Positions 39,343 to 49,363 of a DNA stretch of 64,000 bases are shown in pieces (position 1 is the first letter of the stretch; each line of letters starts with the position of its first letter). The stretch covers positions 51,075 to 115,074 of the forward strand of contig CAMDBB010000005.1 of NCBI GenBank assembly GCA_945889195.1, written 5' to 3'. Origin of the DNA: Bifidobacterium breve. Its GTDB lineage: Bacteria > Actinomycetota > Actinomycetes > Nanopelagicales > Nanopelagicaceae. Below the pieces are notes generated by a model that saw only the letters and a program-made list of their open reading frames with translations, did not search any database and was not told the DNA's origin. The translations under genes and the position numbers were made by a program.

Positions 39343-41271
39343 ATGGCGCAACCTGCGAGTTATCGCCCCAAGGAGATTCCTGAAGAGCCAGGTGTTTATC
39401 GCTTCTTTAACGCTGACGACAAAGTTATCTATGTCGGGAAGGCGAAGAACCTCAAGAACCGTCTCACAACATACTTCGGATCTAATCTGGCGCAGAAGAC
39501 CTACCGCATGGTCCACGAGGCAGTGCGAGTGGATTGGACGATTGTTGCCACAGAACTTGAAGCTCTGGCTCTTGAATTCAGTTGGATTAAACAGTTTCAT
39601 CCAACGTATAACGTGCAATTTAAGGATGATAAGTCTTATCCATATTTAGCAATCTCACTGAACGATGAATTTCCGCGCATCTTTATTACCCGTAAAGAGA
39701 AGCGCCCTGGACTTAAATACTTTGGCCCCTATACAAATGCCTGGGCGCTTCGCAATACCTATGAAGTTCTTCTCAAGGTGTACCCAGTTCGTTCATGTAG
39801 CGCTGGTAATTTTCAGAGAGCGCAACGCACTAAGCGTCAATGTCTCTTGGGGGATATCGGTAAGTGTGCTGCTCCTTGTGTCGGTTGGGTCAGCCCAGAA
39901 GAGCATAAGGAGATTGCCCATAAGTTAGATGCCTTTATGGAGAAGGGGATGGAGAATCTGCTCCCAACTCTACGGAACGAGATGGATCAAGCATCTGAAC
40001 GTGAAGAGTTTGAACGAGCAGCTCGCCTGCGTGATCAGATTGAATCCTTTGAAAAGGCGCAACGCTCTACCCAAGGCAATCTCTCTGATGATCTAGATGG
40101 GGATTTCATCTCCATCCATGAAGAAGGGTTGCACGCTGCCGGTTCCATCTTTGTTGTAAGGCGCGGCTCAATCAAAGGTTCGCGTTCTTGGATTGTCGAT
40201 CAAGAGCGGGCGCTAGAAGGCGATGATCAGATGGCCTCACTCTTCTTCTCTATCTATAGTCAGAGCGCACCCACAGATATTCCAGCCGAGATTTATCTCA
40301 ATCAAGCACCACTCGATCAGAGCGCCCTGGAAGAGTGGCTGACCCAATTACGGGGAGCGAAGGTTTCAATCAAAGTTCCACAGCGTGGCGAGAAGGTTGA
40401 ACTTCTGCAAACTGTCGAGCGCAACGCCCACTATGCCCTGGTTCAATACTTAAGTAAGCGGGCTACCGATGCTGCCGTATCAGGCAAAGCGCTCCTTGAA
40501 CTGGAGGAGGAGTTGCAACTGGCTCGCACTCCTTTACGTATTGAGTGCTATGACATCTCCAATATTTCAGGGACATCTGTTGTCGCATCCATGGTGGTCT
40601 TTGAGGATGGGTTGGCGAAGAAGAGTGAGTACCGCAGATTTATCATTGATACAGATACCGCTCAAGATGACACCCGCGCGATGCACCAAGTGATTACACG
40701 TCGCATGAAACGTTTATTAGCCGACCGTCAGGTCAATCCTGCCGAGATTGCAGAGACTGGCGGCAAGGTCAGTAAGTTTGCCTACCCACCACAATTGATT
40801 GTTGTTGACGGTGGAGCGCCACAAGTTGCAGCAGCGCAGAGAGCGCTCGATGAACTCGGTATCACCGATGTTGCGCTCTGCGGTTTGGCCAAGCGCCTGG
40901 AAGAAGTCTGGATGCCGGGGGATAAGGACCCATTGATTCTTCCGCGCACAAGCGAGGGGATGTATTTACTTCAACGAATTCGCGACGAAGCGCATCGCTT
41001 TGCAATTACCTTCCACCGCTCGCGCAGATCTAAGGTAATGCTTGAATCACTTCTCGATGACATCCCACAACTTGGAGAATCACGCAGAGGCGCGCTCTTG
41101 GCTCGCTTTGGCTCTGTGACGGCGATGCGCAAGGCTTCCCGTGAAGAACTCGCTGCCACTCCCGGAATCGGCGCAACCATCGCAGGAATTATCTTTGAAT
41201 ATCTACAATCACTCTCAACCACTGCGGATGTGAAGGTAGATATGGCCACCGGCGAGATACTTGACACCTAA
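39343..41271 (+). CDS. uvrC: Excinuclease ABC subunit C
   Basis: Dual-incision nuclease, 642 aa. N-terminal GIY-YIG domain (PGVYRFFNADDKVIYVGKAKNL), UVR motif (EREEFERAARLRDQIESFE), RNase H-like domain (ECYDISNISGTSVVASMVVF and IVVDGGAPQV) and C-terminal helix-hairpin-helix (ELAATPGIGATIAGII). Begins 2 bp after uvrA, so all three uvr genes are consecutive. The TAA stop opens the rapZ promoter 11-mer. Confidence 0.97.
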   Translation: MAQPASYRPKEIPEEPGVYRFFNADDKVIYVGKAKNLKNRLTTYFGSNLAQKTYRMVHEAVRVDWTIVATELEALALEFSWIKQFHPTYNVQFKDDKSYPYLAISLNDEFPRIFITRKEKRPGLKYFGPYTNAWALRNTYEVLLKVYPVRSCSAGNFQRAQRTKRQCLLGDIGKCAAPCVGWVSPEEHKEIAHKLDAFMEKGMENLLPTLRNEMDQASEREEFERAARLRDQIESFEKAQRSTQGNLSDDLDGDFISIHEEGLHAAGSIFVVRRGSIKGSRSWIVDQERALEGDDQMASLFFSIYSQSAPTDIPAEIYLNQAPLDQSALEEWLTQLRGAKVSIKVPQRGEKVELLQTVERNAHYALVQYLSKRATDAAVSGKALLELEEELQLARTPLRIECYDISNISGTSVVASMVVFEDGLAKKSEYRRFIIDTDTAQDDTRAMHQVITRRMKRLLADRQVNPAEIAETGGKVSKFAYPPQLIVVDGGAPQVAAAQRALDELGITDVALCGLAKRLEEVWMPGDKDPLILPRTSEGMYLLQRIRDEAHRFAITFHRSRRSKVMLESLLDDIPQLGESRRGALLARFGSVTAMRKASREELAATPGIGATIAGIIFEYLQSLSTTADVKVDMATGEILDT

Positions 41272-41279
41272 GGCAGAAT
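41269..41279 (+). promoter_or_regulatory. Stop-linked -10 for leaderless rapZ (TAAGGCAGAAT)
   Basis: The uvrC stop TAA starts TAAGGCAGAAT. CAGAAT ends 7 nt before ATG 41287. The layout is identical to hisF/hisI and decides the rapZ start in favour of 41287 over 41278, which would lie inside the hexamer. Confidence 0.55.
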
Positions 41280-41286
41280 GAGAGCC

Positions 41287-42153
41287 ATGGCCACTAAAGA
41301 GCTTCTGATTCTTACCGGGATGTCGGGCGCAGGTCGATCAACCGTTGCGCACGCGTTGGAAGATCTTGGTTGGTATGTGGTCGATAACCTGCCACCTGCG
41401 CTACTTCCATCTCTTGCCGAACAGACCCTCGAAACTCACGCAGCGCTAGCTGTGGTTGTAGACGTTCGTGGTGGAAAGTTCTTCGATGAACTTAACAACT
41501 CACTCGCAAAGTTAAAGTCAGCTTCGGTTCCATATCGCCTGCTCTTCCTAGATGCATCTGATCAAGCCTTAGTTCAGCGCTTTGAATCAACTCGCCGACC
41601 ACATCCGCTGCAAGCAAAGGATCGCATCGTCGACGGCATAGCGCGTGAGCGAGCCAAGTTAGAAGAGATTCGCGCCCAAGCGGATGTTGTTATCGACTCT
41701 TCCAATCTCAATGTTCATCAGTTAGAAAAGCGCACCTCCGAAATCTTTGCAGCAGGCATGCTGGCATCTCTTCGCATCAACGTTCTCTCATTCGGATACA
41801 AATACGGAATCCCAGTAGACTCTGATTTGGTTCTGGATTGCCGCTTCATTCCCAACCCACATTGGATTCCCGAACTACGACCACTCAATGGGCTAGATGC
41901 CCCAGTCTCGGCTAAGGTTTTAGGAAGTGAAGGCGTCGCTGACTTCGTAAAGAGTTTTGTCGGCGTTGTGAAACAGATGATTCCTGGATATTTTCGCGAA
42001 GGAAAGAAGTACGTCACGATTGCAATTGGTTGCACAGGCGGCAAGCATCGCTCCGTCGCCATAGCTGAAGAAATTGCTAAGCAATTGTCATCCACATCTG
42101 CTGACCTAGAAATTTCGGCACACGCAACGCATCGAGATGTAGGACGCGAATAA
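41287..42153 (+). CDS. rapZ: RapZ-type nucleotide-binding protein (YvcJ family)
   Basis: 288 aa from ATG 41287. P-loop LLILTGMSGAGRSTVAHALEDLGW, VVDNLPPALLP, and the C-terminal domain FGYKYGIPVDSDLVLDCRFIPNPHW with GCTGGKHRSVAIAEE. In E. coli RapZ is an RNA-binding adaptor in amino-sugar control; in Gram-positives the role is less clear and includes nucleotide or sugar-phosphate binding. The rapZ-yvcK-whiA order is conserved in Gram-positive bacteria. Confidence 0.95.
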   Translation: MATKELLILTGMSGAGRSTVAHALEDLGWYVVDNLPPALLPSLAEQTLETHAALAVVVDVRGGKFFDELNNSLAKLKSASVPYRLLFLDASDQALVQRFESTRRPHPLQAKDRIVDGIARERAKLEEIRAQADVVIDSSNLNVHQLEKRTSEIFAAGMLASLRINVLSFGYKYGIPVDSDLVLDCRFIPNPHWIPELRPLNGLDAPVSAKVLGSEGVADFVKSFVGVVKQMIPGYFREGKKYVTIAIGCTGGKHRSVAIAEEIAKQLSSTSADLEISAHATHRDVGRE

Positions 42154-42154
42154 G

Positions 42155-43096
42155 TTGAGTAAGAAAGTTGTTGCTCTCGGTGGGGGACATGGGTTGGCTG
42201 CAACCTTGACCGCACTACGTAGCCTTACTTCGGATATCACAGCAATTGTGACCGTCGCTGATAACGGTGGTTCTAGTGGTCGGCTACGAGAAGAGTTTCC
42301 GATACTTCCGCCAGGTGATTTACGTATGGCTCTTGCAGCTTTATGTAGCGATGATGAATGGGGCCGTAGCTGGGCGCAGATAATGCAATATCGCTTTACG
42401 AGCGAAGGCCCACTCAATGGACATGCAGTTGGCAATCTTTTGCTGGCAGCTCTTTGGGATCGCGATGAAGATACCGTGGCAGGCCTTGACCGAGTAGGCG
42501 CTCTTCTAAAAGTTGTTGGCAGAGTATTGCCGATGGCTGCCGAACCTCTTGATATTGAAGCCACGTTTGAGAGCTCATCTGGTACGCAGATTGTCCGAGG
42601 GCAAGCAGAAGTTGCCACCACAAAAGGAAAGTTAAAAACGTTACGAATAATCCCTGAAGTTCCGGCAGCGCAACCAGAAGCGCTCACTGCAATCAAAGAT
42701 GCTGAGTGGATCACTATGGGTCCAGGTTCTTGGTTCTCTAGCGTCATCCCACATCTATTGGTTCCATCCCTGAGAGATGCTTTGATTGAAACGGATGCGA
42801 AGAAGATTCTGCTTTTGAATCTAGATTCTGCCGATAAATCAGCAGGAGAGTACGCCGGATATTCACCACTTGAACATCTACAGATTCTGCAGCGCTATGC
42901 ACCAGGGCTGCGCTTTGATTTGGTAATTCTTGATAGCTCTGCAGAGGGCGCAACTGAGCTACATTCATATCTTTCAACCATAGGTTCAGAGTTATTGGTG
43001 GCCGATCTACGTAGTTCTGGCGCTCCTTTGCATCATGATGTAAAGAAATTGGGTCACCTTTTCGCACACATTGCTACTGAAAAACTGGTTGGATAA
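42155..43096 (+). CDS. yvcK: Gluconeogenesis factor / CofD-like protein YvcK
   Basis: 313 aa. CofD/YvcK family: [41 protein letters not shown] near the N-terminus, [12 protein letters not shown], and [13 protein letters not shown]. Linked in other Gram-positives to growth on gluconeogenic carbon and cell-shape control, with UDP-sugar binding. TTG start 1 bp after rapZ. The start is short relative to some homologues but includes the whole Rossmann motif. Confidence 0.94.
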   Translation: MSKKVVALGGGHGLAATLTALRSLTSDITAIVTVADNGGSSGRLREEFPILPPGDLRMALAALCSDDEWGRSWAQIMQYRFTSEGPLNGHAVGNLLLAALWDRDEDTVAGLDRVGALLKVVGRVLPMAAEPLDIEATFESSSGTQIVRGQAEVATTKGKLKTLRIIPEVPAAQPEALTAIKDAEWITMGPGSWFSSVIPHLLVPSLRDALIETDAKKILLLNLDSADKSAGEYAGYSPLEHLQILQRYAPGLRFDLVILDSSAEGATELHSYLSTIGSELLVADLRSSGAPLHHDVKKLGHLFAHIATEKLVG

Positions 43097-43101
43097 CCCC
43101 C

Positions 43102-44085
43102 ATGGCGATGACAGCAGCAGTGAAGGATGAGCTCAGTCGTCTTGCAGTGACCAAGCCTTGTTGCCGTAAGGCTGAAGTCTCCTCCTTGCTTCGCTTTGCA
43201 GGTGGGCTCCATATCGCAGCCGGCAAGGTCCTTATCGAAGTTGAGCTAGATACTTCACAGAGCGCCCGCCGTCTTAAGAAAGATATCGCTGATATCTATG
43301 GCCATGACTCTGATTTAGCAGTTCTTTCATCAAGTGGACTCCGTAAAGGTTCACGGTACGTTGTTCGCGTAGTTGAAGCAGGAGATGCTTTAGCTCGCCA
43401 GACAGGTTTAATTGACGCCAATGGTCGACCAGTTCGTGGACTTCCACCGCAAGTAGTTGCAGCAAATGTCTGCGATGCCGAAGCGGCGTGGCGTGGCGCA
43501 TTTATCGCTCATGGCTCGCTGACCGAGCCAGGCAGATCTTCATCTCTTGAAATTACATGTCCTGGCCCTGAGGCAGCACTTGCTCTCGTTGGAGCTGCGC
43601 GTCGACTCAACATTGTTGCTAAAGCGCGTGAAGTACGAGGCGTAGATCGCGTTGTTATTCGCGATGGAGATGCAATAGGAGTTCTCCTCACTCGCTTAGG
43701 CGCACATGAGAGTGTTCTTGCATGGGAAGAGCGACGTATGCGCCGCGAAGTTCGCGCTACTGCGAATCGTCTTGCAAACTTTGATGATGCTAATTTGCGC
43801 AGATCAGCCCGAGCTGCGGTAGCTGCAGCTGCGCGAGTACAACGCGCCATGGAGATTCTTGGCCCCGAAATTCCTGATCATCTCAAAGAGGCGGGCGAGC
43901 TTCGCATCGCACATGGTCAGGCAAGTTTGGAAGAACTTGGATCTCTTGCAACTCCACCGATGACCAAGGATGCAATCGCGGGTCGAATTCGCAGATTGCT
44001 CGCGATGGCCGATAAGCGCGCAGGAGAACTTGGGATTCCTGATACTGAGGCGGGGCTCTCGCCAGATTTACTCGGGGATTCCTAA
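43102..44085 (+). CDS. whiA: WhiA-family DNA-binding regulator
   Basis: 327 aa. N-terminal LAGLIDADG-like fold ([28 protein letters not shown]) without homing-endonuclease catalytic residues, and a C-terminal helix-turn-helix ([31 protein letters not shown]). In Streptomyces it controls sporulation with WhiB; in non-sporulating actinobacteria it probably acts in cell division or chromosome segregation. Last gene of the rapZ-yvcK-whiA set. Confidence 0.95.
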   Translation: MAMTAAVKDELSRLAVTKPCCRKAEVSSLLRFAGGLHIAAGKVLIEVELDTSQSARRLKKDIADIYGHDSDLAVLSSSGLRKGSRYVVRVVEAGDALARQTGLIDANGRPVRGLPPQVVAANVCDAEAAWRGAFIAHGSLTEPGRSSSLEITCPGPEAALALVGAARRLNIVAKAREVRGVDRVVIRDGDAIGVLLTRLGAHESVLAWEERRMRREVRATANRLANFDDANLRRSARAAVAAAARVQRAMEILGPEIPDHLKEAGELRIAHGQASLEELGSLATPPMTKDAIAGRIRRLLAMADKRAGELGIPDTEAGLSPDLLGDS

Positions 44086-44091
44086 CCGGTC

Positions 44092-45197
<1,106 letters not shown>

Positions 45198-45198
<1 letters not shown>

Positions 45199-46385
45199 TG
45201 ACTTCATTGGCTGACCTAGATGTAGCAGGAAAGCGCGTATTTCTTCGTTGCGATCTCAACGTTCCTATTAAGGATGGAAAGATCACAGATGATGGACGTA
45301 TTCGCGCCTCACTTCCAACAATTAACGCGCTCCTTGCAAAGGGCGCGAGCATTGTTATTGCAGCACATCTAGGTCGACCAAAGGGTGAAGCAAAGCCTGA
45401 GCTTTCGCTAGCTCCTGTCTCTATTCGCTTGGCAGAACTTCTTGGAAAGCCTGTCACCTTCGCTGGAGCAATTACTGGCGCAGATGTAACTGCCAAGGCA
45501 GATGCTCTGGCTGCTGGTGAAGTACTTCTCCTAGAAAACATTCGCTTTAGCGCAGCTGAAACCTCTAAAGATGAATCTGAGCGCGCATCCCTTGCTACCG
45601 AACTAGCCAAGCTCGCAGATCTCTATGTCGGCGATGGATTTGGCGCGGTACATCGCAAGCATGCATCAGTCTTTGATCTACCAAAGTTGCTTCCACATGC
45701 AGCCGGAACTCTCGTTGCCGATGAAGTTGAAGTACTGAAGAAGTTGACCATTGATCCAGCCCGTCCTTATGGGGTTGTACTTGGTGGTTCAAAAGTTTCC
45801 GACAAGATTGGCGTCATTTCAAATCTACTTGGCAAGGTTGATGTCATGGCTATCGGTGGCGGAATGCTCTTCACCTTCTTAGCTGCCCAAGGAAAAGAGA
45901 TTGGTTCATCACTCGTCGAACGCGATCTGATCGACACTGTAAAAGAGTTAATTCACCAGGCCGAGACTTCTGGGGTAAAGCTTCTTCTTCCGACCGATAT
46001 CGTCGTTGCTCCAACCTTTGCAGCCGATGCCACACCAACTTTGGTGAGTACAGATAACATCCCAGCAGATCAGATGGGGCTAGATATTGGACCTGAAAGT
46101 GCGCGCGCCTTTGCAGATGCAATCAAGGGTTGCAAAACTGTCTTCTGGAATGGACCGATGGGCGTCTTTGAGTTCCCTAACTTTGCAGCCGGTACAAAGG
46201 TTGTTGCTCAAGCCCTGACTGAAGTTTCAGGAATATCTGTTGTTGGTGGAGGAGACTCAGCTGCAGCAGTACGTGCACTTGGCTTTGCAGATTCAGCCTT
46301 TGGCTATATCTCAACAGGCGGGGGAGCATCTCTTGAATATCTGGAAGGTAAAGAACTACCTGGTTTGAAAGCGCTCGATCTTTAA
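45198..46385 (+). CDS. pgk: Phosphoglycerate kinase
   Basis: 395 aa. Motifs: [65 protein letters not shown] and [10 protein letters not shown]. Makes ATP from 1,3-bisphosphoglycerate. One-base overlap with gap. Confidence 0.98.
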
Positions 46386-46414
46386 TCTATTTCATCGTTT
46401 ATAAGGAGCACGTA

Positions 46415-47188
46415 ATGCGTAAACCGTTAATGGCTGGTAACTGGAAGATGAACCTCAATCACCTTGAGGCTATCGCAGTTGCACAGAAGCTTGTCTACTC
46501 ACTTGAGGATAAGGATTACGACGCCGTTGATGTTGCAATCATCCCGCCCTTTACAGATATTCGCTCTATCCAGACCATGGTCGATGGTGATCGCCTCCGC
46601 TTGCAATATGGAGCTCAAGATCTTTCGCCTGAAAGTTCGGGAGCATTTACCGGCGATATTTCAGGTTCGATGTTGGCAAAGCTTGGCTGCACCTTTGTAG
46701 TCATCGGTCACTCTGAGCGACGCGCTATTCATAAGGAAGATGATGCTCTTATCAATCGCAAGATCAAGGCAGCGCTAGCCAATGAGCTGACACCGATTTT
46801 CTGCGTAGGCGAAGAGCTTGCCATCCGCGAATCCGGAACACATGTATCTCATGTCATCCGTCAGGTGCGCGCAGGGCTAGAAGGTTTCCATAAACCAGAG
46901 TTGAAGAAGATTGTCATCGCCTACGAACCTGTATGGGCGATCGGAACCGGAAAGACTGCAACCCCTGAAGATGCACAAGAAGTCTGCGCTGCTATCCGTG
47001 AAGAGGTTGAACAGATTGGATCAGCTGAGATTGCAGCAAATATGCGCATCCTCTATGGCGGTTCCGTGAAATCTGCCAATATCGTTGAAATCATGAAGCA
47101 GGCTGATGTCGATGGCGCTCTCATCGGTGGAGCCAGCCTCGACCCAGAAGAGCTTGCGAAGATTGCCAAGTTCTACGCTCAGGTCTAA
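46415..47188 (+). CDS. tpiA: Triosephosphate isomerase
   Basis: 257 aa. [30 protein letters not shown] (catalytic His), [22 protein letters not shown] (catalytic Glu and phosphate loop) and [12 protein letters not shown] ribosome-binding site AAGGAG precedes ATG 46415. 29 bp separate it from pgk. Confidence 0.98.
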   Translation: MRKPLMAGNWKMNLNHLEAIAVAQKLVYSLEDKDYDAVDVAIIPPFTDIRSIQTMVDGDRLRLQYGAQDLSPESSGAFTGDISGSMLAKLGCTFVVIGHSERRAIHKEDDALINRKIKAALANELTPIFCVGEELAIRESGTHVSHVIRQVRAGLEGFHKPELKKIVIAYEPVWAIGTGKTATPEDAQEVCAAIREEVEQIGSAEIAANMRILYGGSVKSANIVEIMKQADVDGALIGGASLDPEELAKIAKFYAQV

Positions 47189-47205
47189 GTCGGAGTAAGA
47201 GCGTC

Positions 47206-47220
47206 CGCTCAGGTATCCTT
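47206..47220 (+). promoter_or_regulatory. secG promoter with a 15/16-nt match to the infC promoter
   Basis: CGCTCAGGTATCCTT contains a -10 TATCCT (47214-47219). Together with the preceding C the 16-mer CCGCTCAGGTATCCTT matches the infC-upstream segment at 63035-63050 at 15 of 16 positions. It predicts a leader of about 22 nt holding AGAGGAG before the GTG. Confidence 0.5.
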
Positions 47221-47247
47221 TACCCCTATCTCTAGAGGAGTTTTACA

Positions 47248-47478
47248 GTGGCTTTAGCGTTATCAATCTTTCTCGTAATCTCGAGCATCGTGATGATCCT
47301 CCTGGTTCTGCTCCACAAGGGCAAGGGCTCTGGACTCTCCGATCTCTTTGGTGGCGGAGTCTCTTCCAACTACGGCGGTTCTTCAGTTGTAGAACGTAAC
47401 CTTGATCGACTCACAATCGTGGTCGGTGGACTCTGGTTCGCCGGAGTCGTCGGTCTCTCTCTCGTTTTGAAGGGTTAA
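47248..47478 (+). CDS. secG: Preprotein translocase subunit SecG
   Basis: 76 aa with two membrane segments (about residues 1-20 and 53-73) joined by the glycine/serine loop KGKGSGLSDLFGGGVSSNYGGSSVVERNLDRLT, the SecG hallmark. GTG start after AGAGGAG. Auxiliary subunit of SecYE. Followed immediately by rbpA. Confidence 0.95.
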   Translation: MALALSIFLVISSIVMILLVLLHKGKGSGLSDLFGGGVSSNYGGSSVVERNLDRLTIVVGGLWFAGVVGLSLVLKG

Positions 47479-47481
47479 TTG

Positions 47482-47823
47482 ATGGCAAGTGCAATTCGTG
47501 GAAGTCGCGTCGGCGCAGGCCCAATGGGCGAAGCCGAGCGCGGAGATCAGATCGAACGTGCCACAGTTTCATATTGGTGTGCCAATGCCCACGAAGTACG
47601 TCCATCATTTGCAGTAGAAGAGACAGTTGTTATTCCAGCTGAATGGGATTGCCCTAAATGTGGTCTTCCAGCAGGTCGCGATCGCAACAATCCACCAAGT
47701 GCAGTCGTTAACATTCCTTACAAGACTCACTTGGCCTATGTAAAGGAACGACGTACTGACACTGAGGGTGCGAAGATTCTTGAAGATGCACTTCGCAAAC
47801 TACGCGGAGACGATCTCGACTAA
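47482..47823 (+). CDS. rbpA: RNA polymerase-binding protein RbpA
   Basis: 113 aa. Actinobacteria-specific protein that binds sigma-A and stabilises open promoters. N-terminal tail with the basic/RGSRVG stretch, Zn-type core YWCANAHEVRPSFAVEETVVIPAEWDCPKCG, and a C-terminal sigma-interaction helix (THLAYVKERRTDTEGAKILEDALRKLR). ATG 47482 chosen over TTG 47479. Its stop is 1 bp from the convergent pgi stop. RbpA is relevant to the -10-centred promoters noted here, since it helps sigma-A at weak promoters. Confidence 0.95.
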   Translation: MASAIRGSRVGAGPMGEAERGDQIERATVSYWCANAHEVRPSFAVEETVVIPAEWDCPKCGLPAGRDRNNPPSAVVNIPYKTHLAYVKERRTDTEGAKILEDALRKLRGDDLD

Positions 47824-47824
47824 A

Positions 47825-49360
47825 TTAAAGTTTCTTCGCCGCAGCAATTATTTCGTCAATACCCGCACTTCTACTCTGCAGATGCAGACGAAGGAGCGGG
47901 TATTTTCGCATTGCAAGGGCGCGGTTATCGCCAATCGCCTGCGCCATCAGGAGCGTACGGAGCGAAAATGGCTTTCCTTCAATCTGATAGTCGATGCTAG
48001 TTTCGCCGGTAATCAGTAAGAAAGAACCGTTCTTCTGTCCACCTTTATGAAATTGGCCAGTGGAGTGTAAGAAGCGCGGACCCCAACCAAAGGAAGTTGG
48101 CTTACCTGATTTCTCCGAAAGAATCGCTCGCAGCTCTGAAATTTTGGCATCATTTCGTCTATCGAGATAGGCCATGATTGCGATGTATCCGCCATCTTTA
48201 ACATCTTCGATAAATGTAGCTAGCGCATCCTGAAGCGACTGCCCATCTCCAAAGATTTCGACAGATTTATCAGAGCATGCAGGTGCAAGAACGGGAAGTT
48301 GGTTGTCCCATTCAGCTAAACAGGCAGAAGTCTGTTCTTTCGCTTCCGTAACATTTGGTTGATTGAAGGGATCGATTTTAAGTGCTGCTCCCATCAGAGC
48401 GGTCACCCATTCCCAGAAGATGAAGTGAGCGCCAAGTGGGCCTTCGACAATGAGATCGGTACCGGTGCCACCGTAACTCACGGTGAAGGCGCCTCCGATA
48501 GCGGCAACTTTTGCGTTCTCGGTCGCAATGGGAAGACGACCTGTTCCATCTTTACCAGTTGATTCAGCGATCAACTGCTCAATCCAATCGGAAAGACCAG
48601 GAACTGCAGAACCGGCATCAGTAAAGGCGATGTACTGAGATGCGCGTGCGACTAAGAGATAAGCGGTATCGAGAATTGTCTGCGGATGAGTGAGAAACTC
48701 TGACTTCTCGCTCTGCGCATCTTGCAACAGCTGCTCAATAGGAGCCCCTGCGAGAGCTGTCGGTGTTAACCCAAAGGCGCTTAAGACGCTAAAGCGACCA
48801 CCGACGTTTGGGTCGGCATTGATGACGCTAAATCCCGCATCGCGCACTTCAATATCGAGTGGAGATCCCGGGTCAGTGACAAAGAGAATGTGTTCTATTG
48901 GGTTGAGGCCAGCAGCAGTAAATGCGCTTTGAAAGAGAGATCTCTGTGCAGAAGTTTCAATGGTCGAGCCAGATTTAGAGCTGACGACAACGACTGTCTT
49001 CTTGAGATCTCCAGTAATCGCATGCTGTGCATAATTTGGATCGGTTGAGTCAAAGATGAAAATATCTTTCTTATAAGTTAGCGCGATAACTTCTGGGCCA
49101 AGGGAAGATCCACCCATGCCACAGAGAACTACTCGACTCTGCTCTTTAAAGCGTGCGACAACTTCAGCGATGCGGGGGAGAAGCGCTGCAGATGTTTCGG
49201 GTAGGTCGACCCAGTTGAGTCGGATAGCAGCCTCTGTAGCAGCTTTGCTTCCCCACGCTGTTGCATCTTTCACTGCGATACGGCCATGTGCGTGTTCTAG
49301 TAAGCGATATAGATCCGATGAGCGATCTACCTGCGCCAGGCTTGGACCAGAGATCTTCAT
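47825..49360 (-). CDS. pgi: Glucose-6-phosphate isomerase
   Basis: 511 aa. SIS-domain sugar isomerase of the actinobacterial/cyanobacterial-like branch: VVLCGMGGSSLGPEVIA, VVSSKSGSTIETSAQ, VGGRFSVLSAFGL, and a C-terminal domain ending QFHKGGQKNGSFLLIT. Interconverts G6P and F6P. Lies 3 bp after tkt. It resembles the isomerase part of Tal-Pgi fusions but carries no transaldolase domain. Confidence 0.93.
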   Translation of the reverse strand: MKISGPSLAQVDRSSDLYRLLEHAHGRIAVKDATAWGSKAATEAAIRLNWVDLPETSAALLPRIAEVVARFKEQSRVVLCGMGGSSLGPEVIALTYKKDIFIFDSTDPNYAQHAITGDLKKTVVVVSSKSGSTIETSAQRSLFQSAFTAAGLNPIEHILFVTDPGSPLDIEVRDAGFSVINADPNVGGRFSVLSAFGLTPTALAGAPIEQLLQDAQSEKSEFLTHPQTILDTAYLLVARASQYIAFTDAGSAVPGLSDWIEQLIAESTGKDGTGRLPIATENAKVAAIGGAFTVSYGGTGTDLIVEGPLGAHFIFWEWVTALMGAALKIDPFNQPNVTEAKEQTSACLAEWDNQLPVLAPACSDKSVEIFGDGQSLQDALATFIEDVKDGGYIAIMAYLDRRNDAKISELRAILSEKSGKPTSFGWGPRFLHSTGQFHKGGQKNGSFLLITGETSIDYQIEGKPFSLRTLLMAQAIGDNRALAMRKYPLLRLHLQSRSAGIDEIIAAAKKL

Positions 49361-49363
49361 AGG

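Noticed and set aside
41718-42215. 165-aa minus-strand ORF opposite rapZ end
   Set aside because: Antisense to the conserved C-terminal RapZ domain; no independent signals.
42106-42747. 213-aa minus-strand ORF opposite rapZ/yvcK
   Set aside because: Lies across two recognised genes; low-complexity composition typical of antisense frames and no start context.
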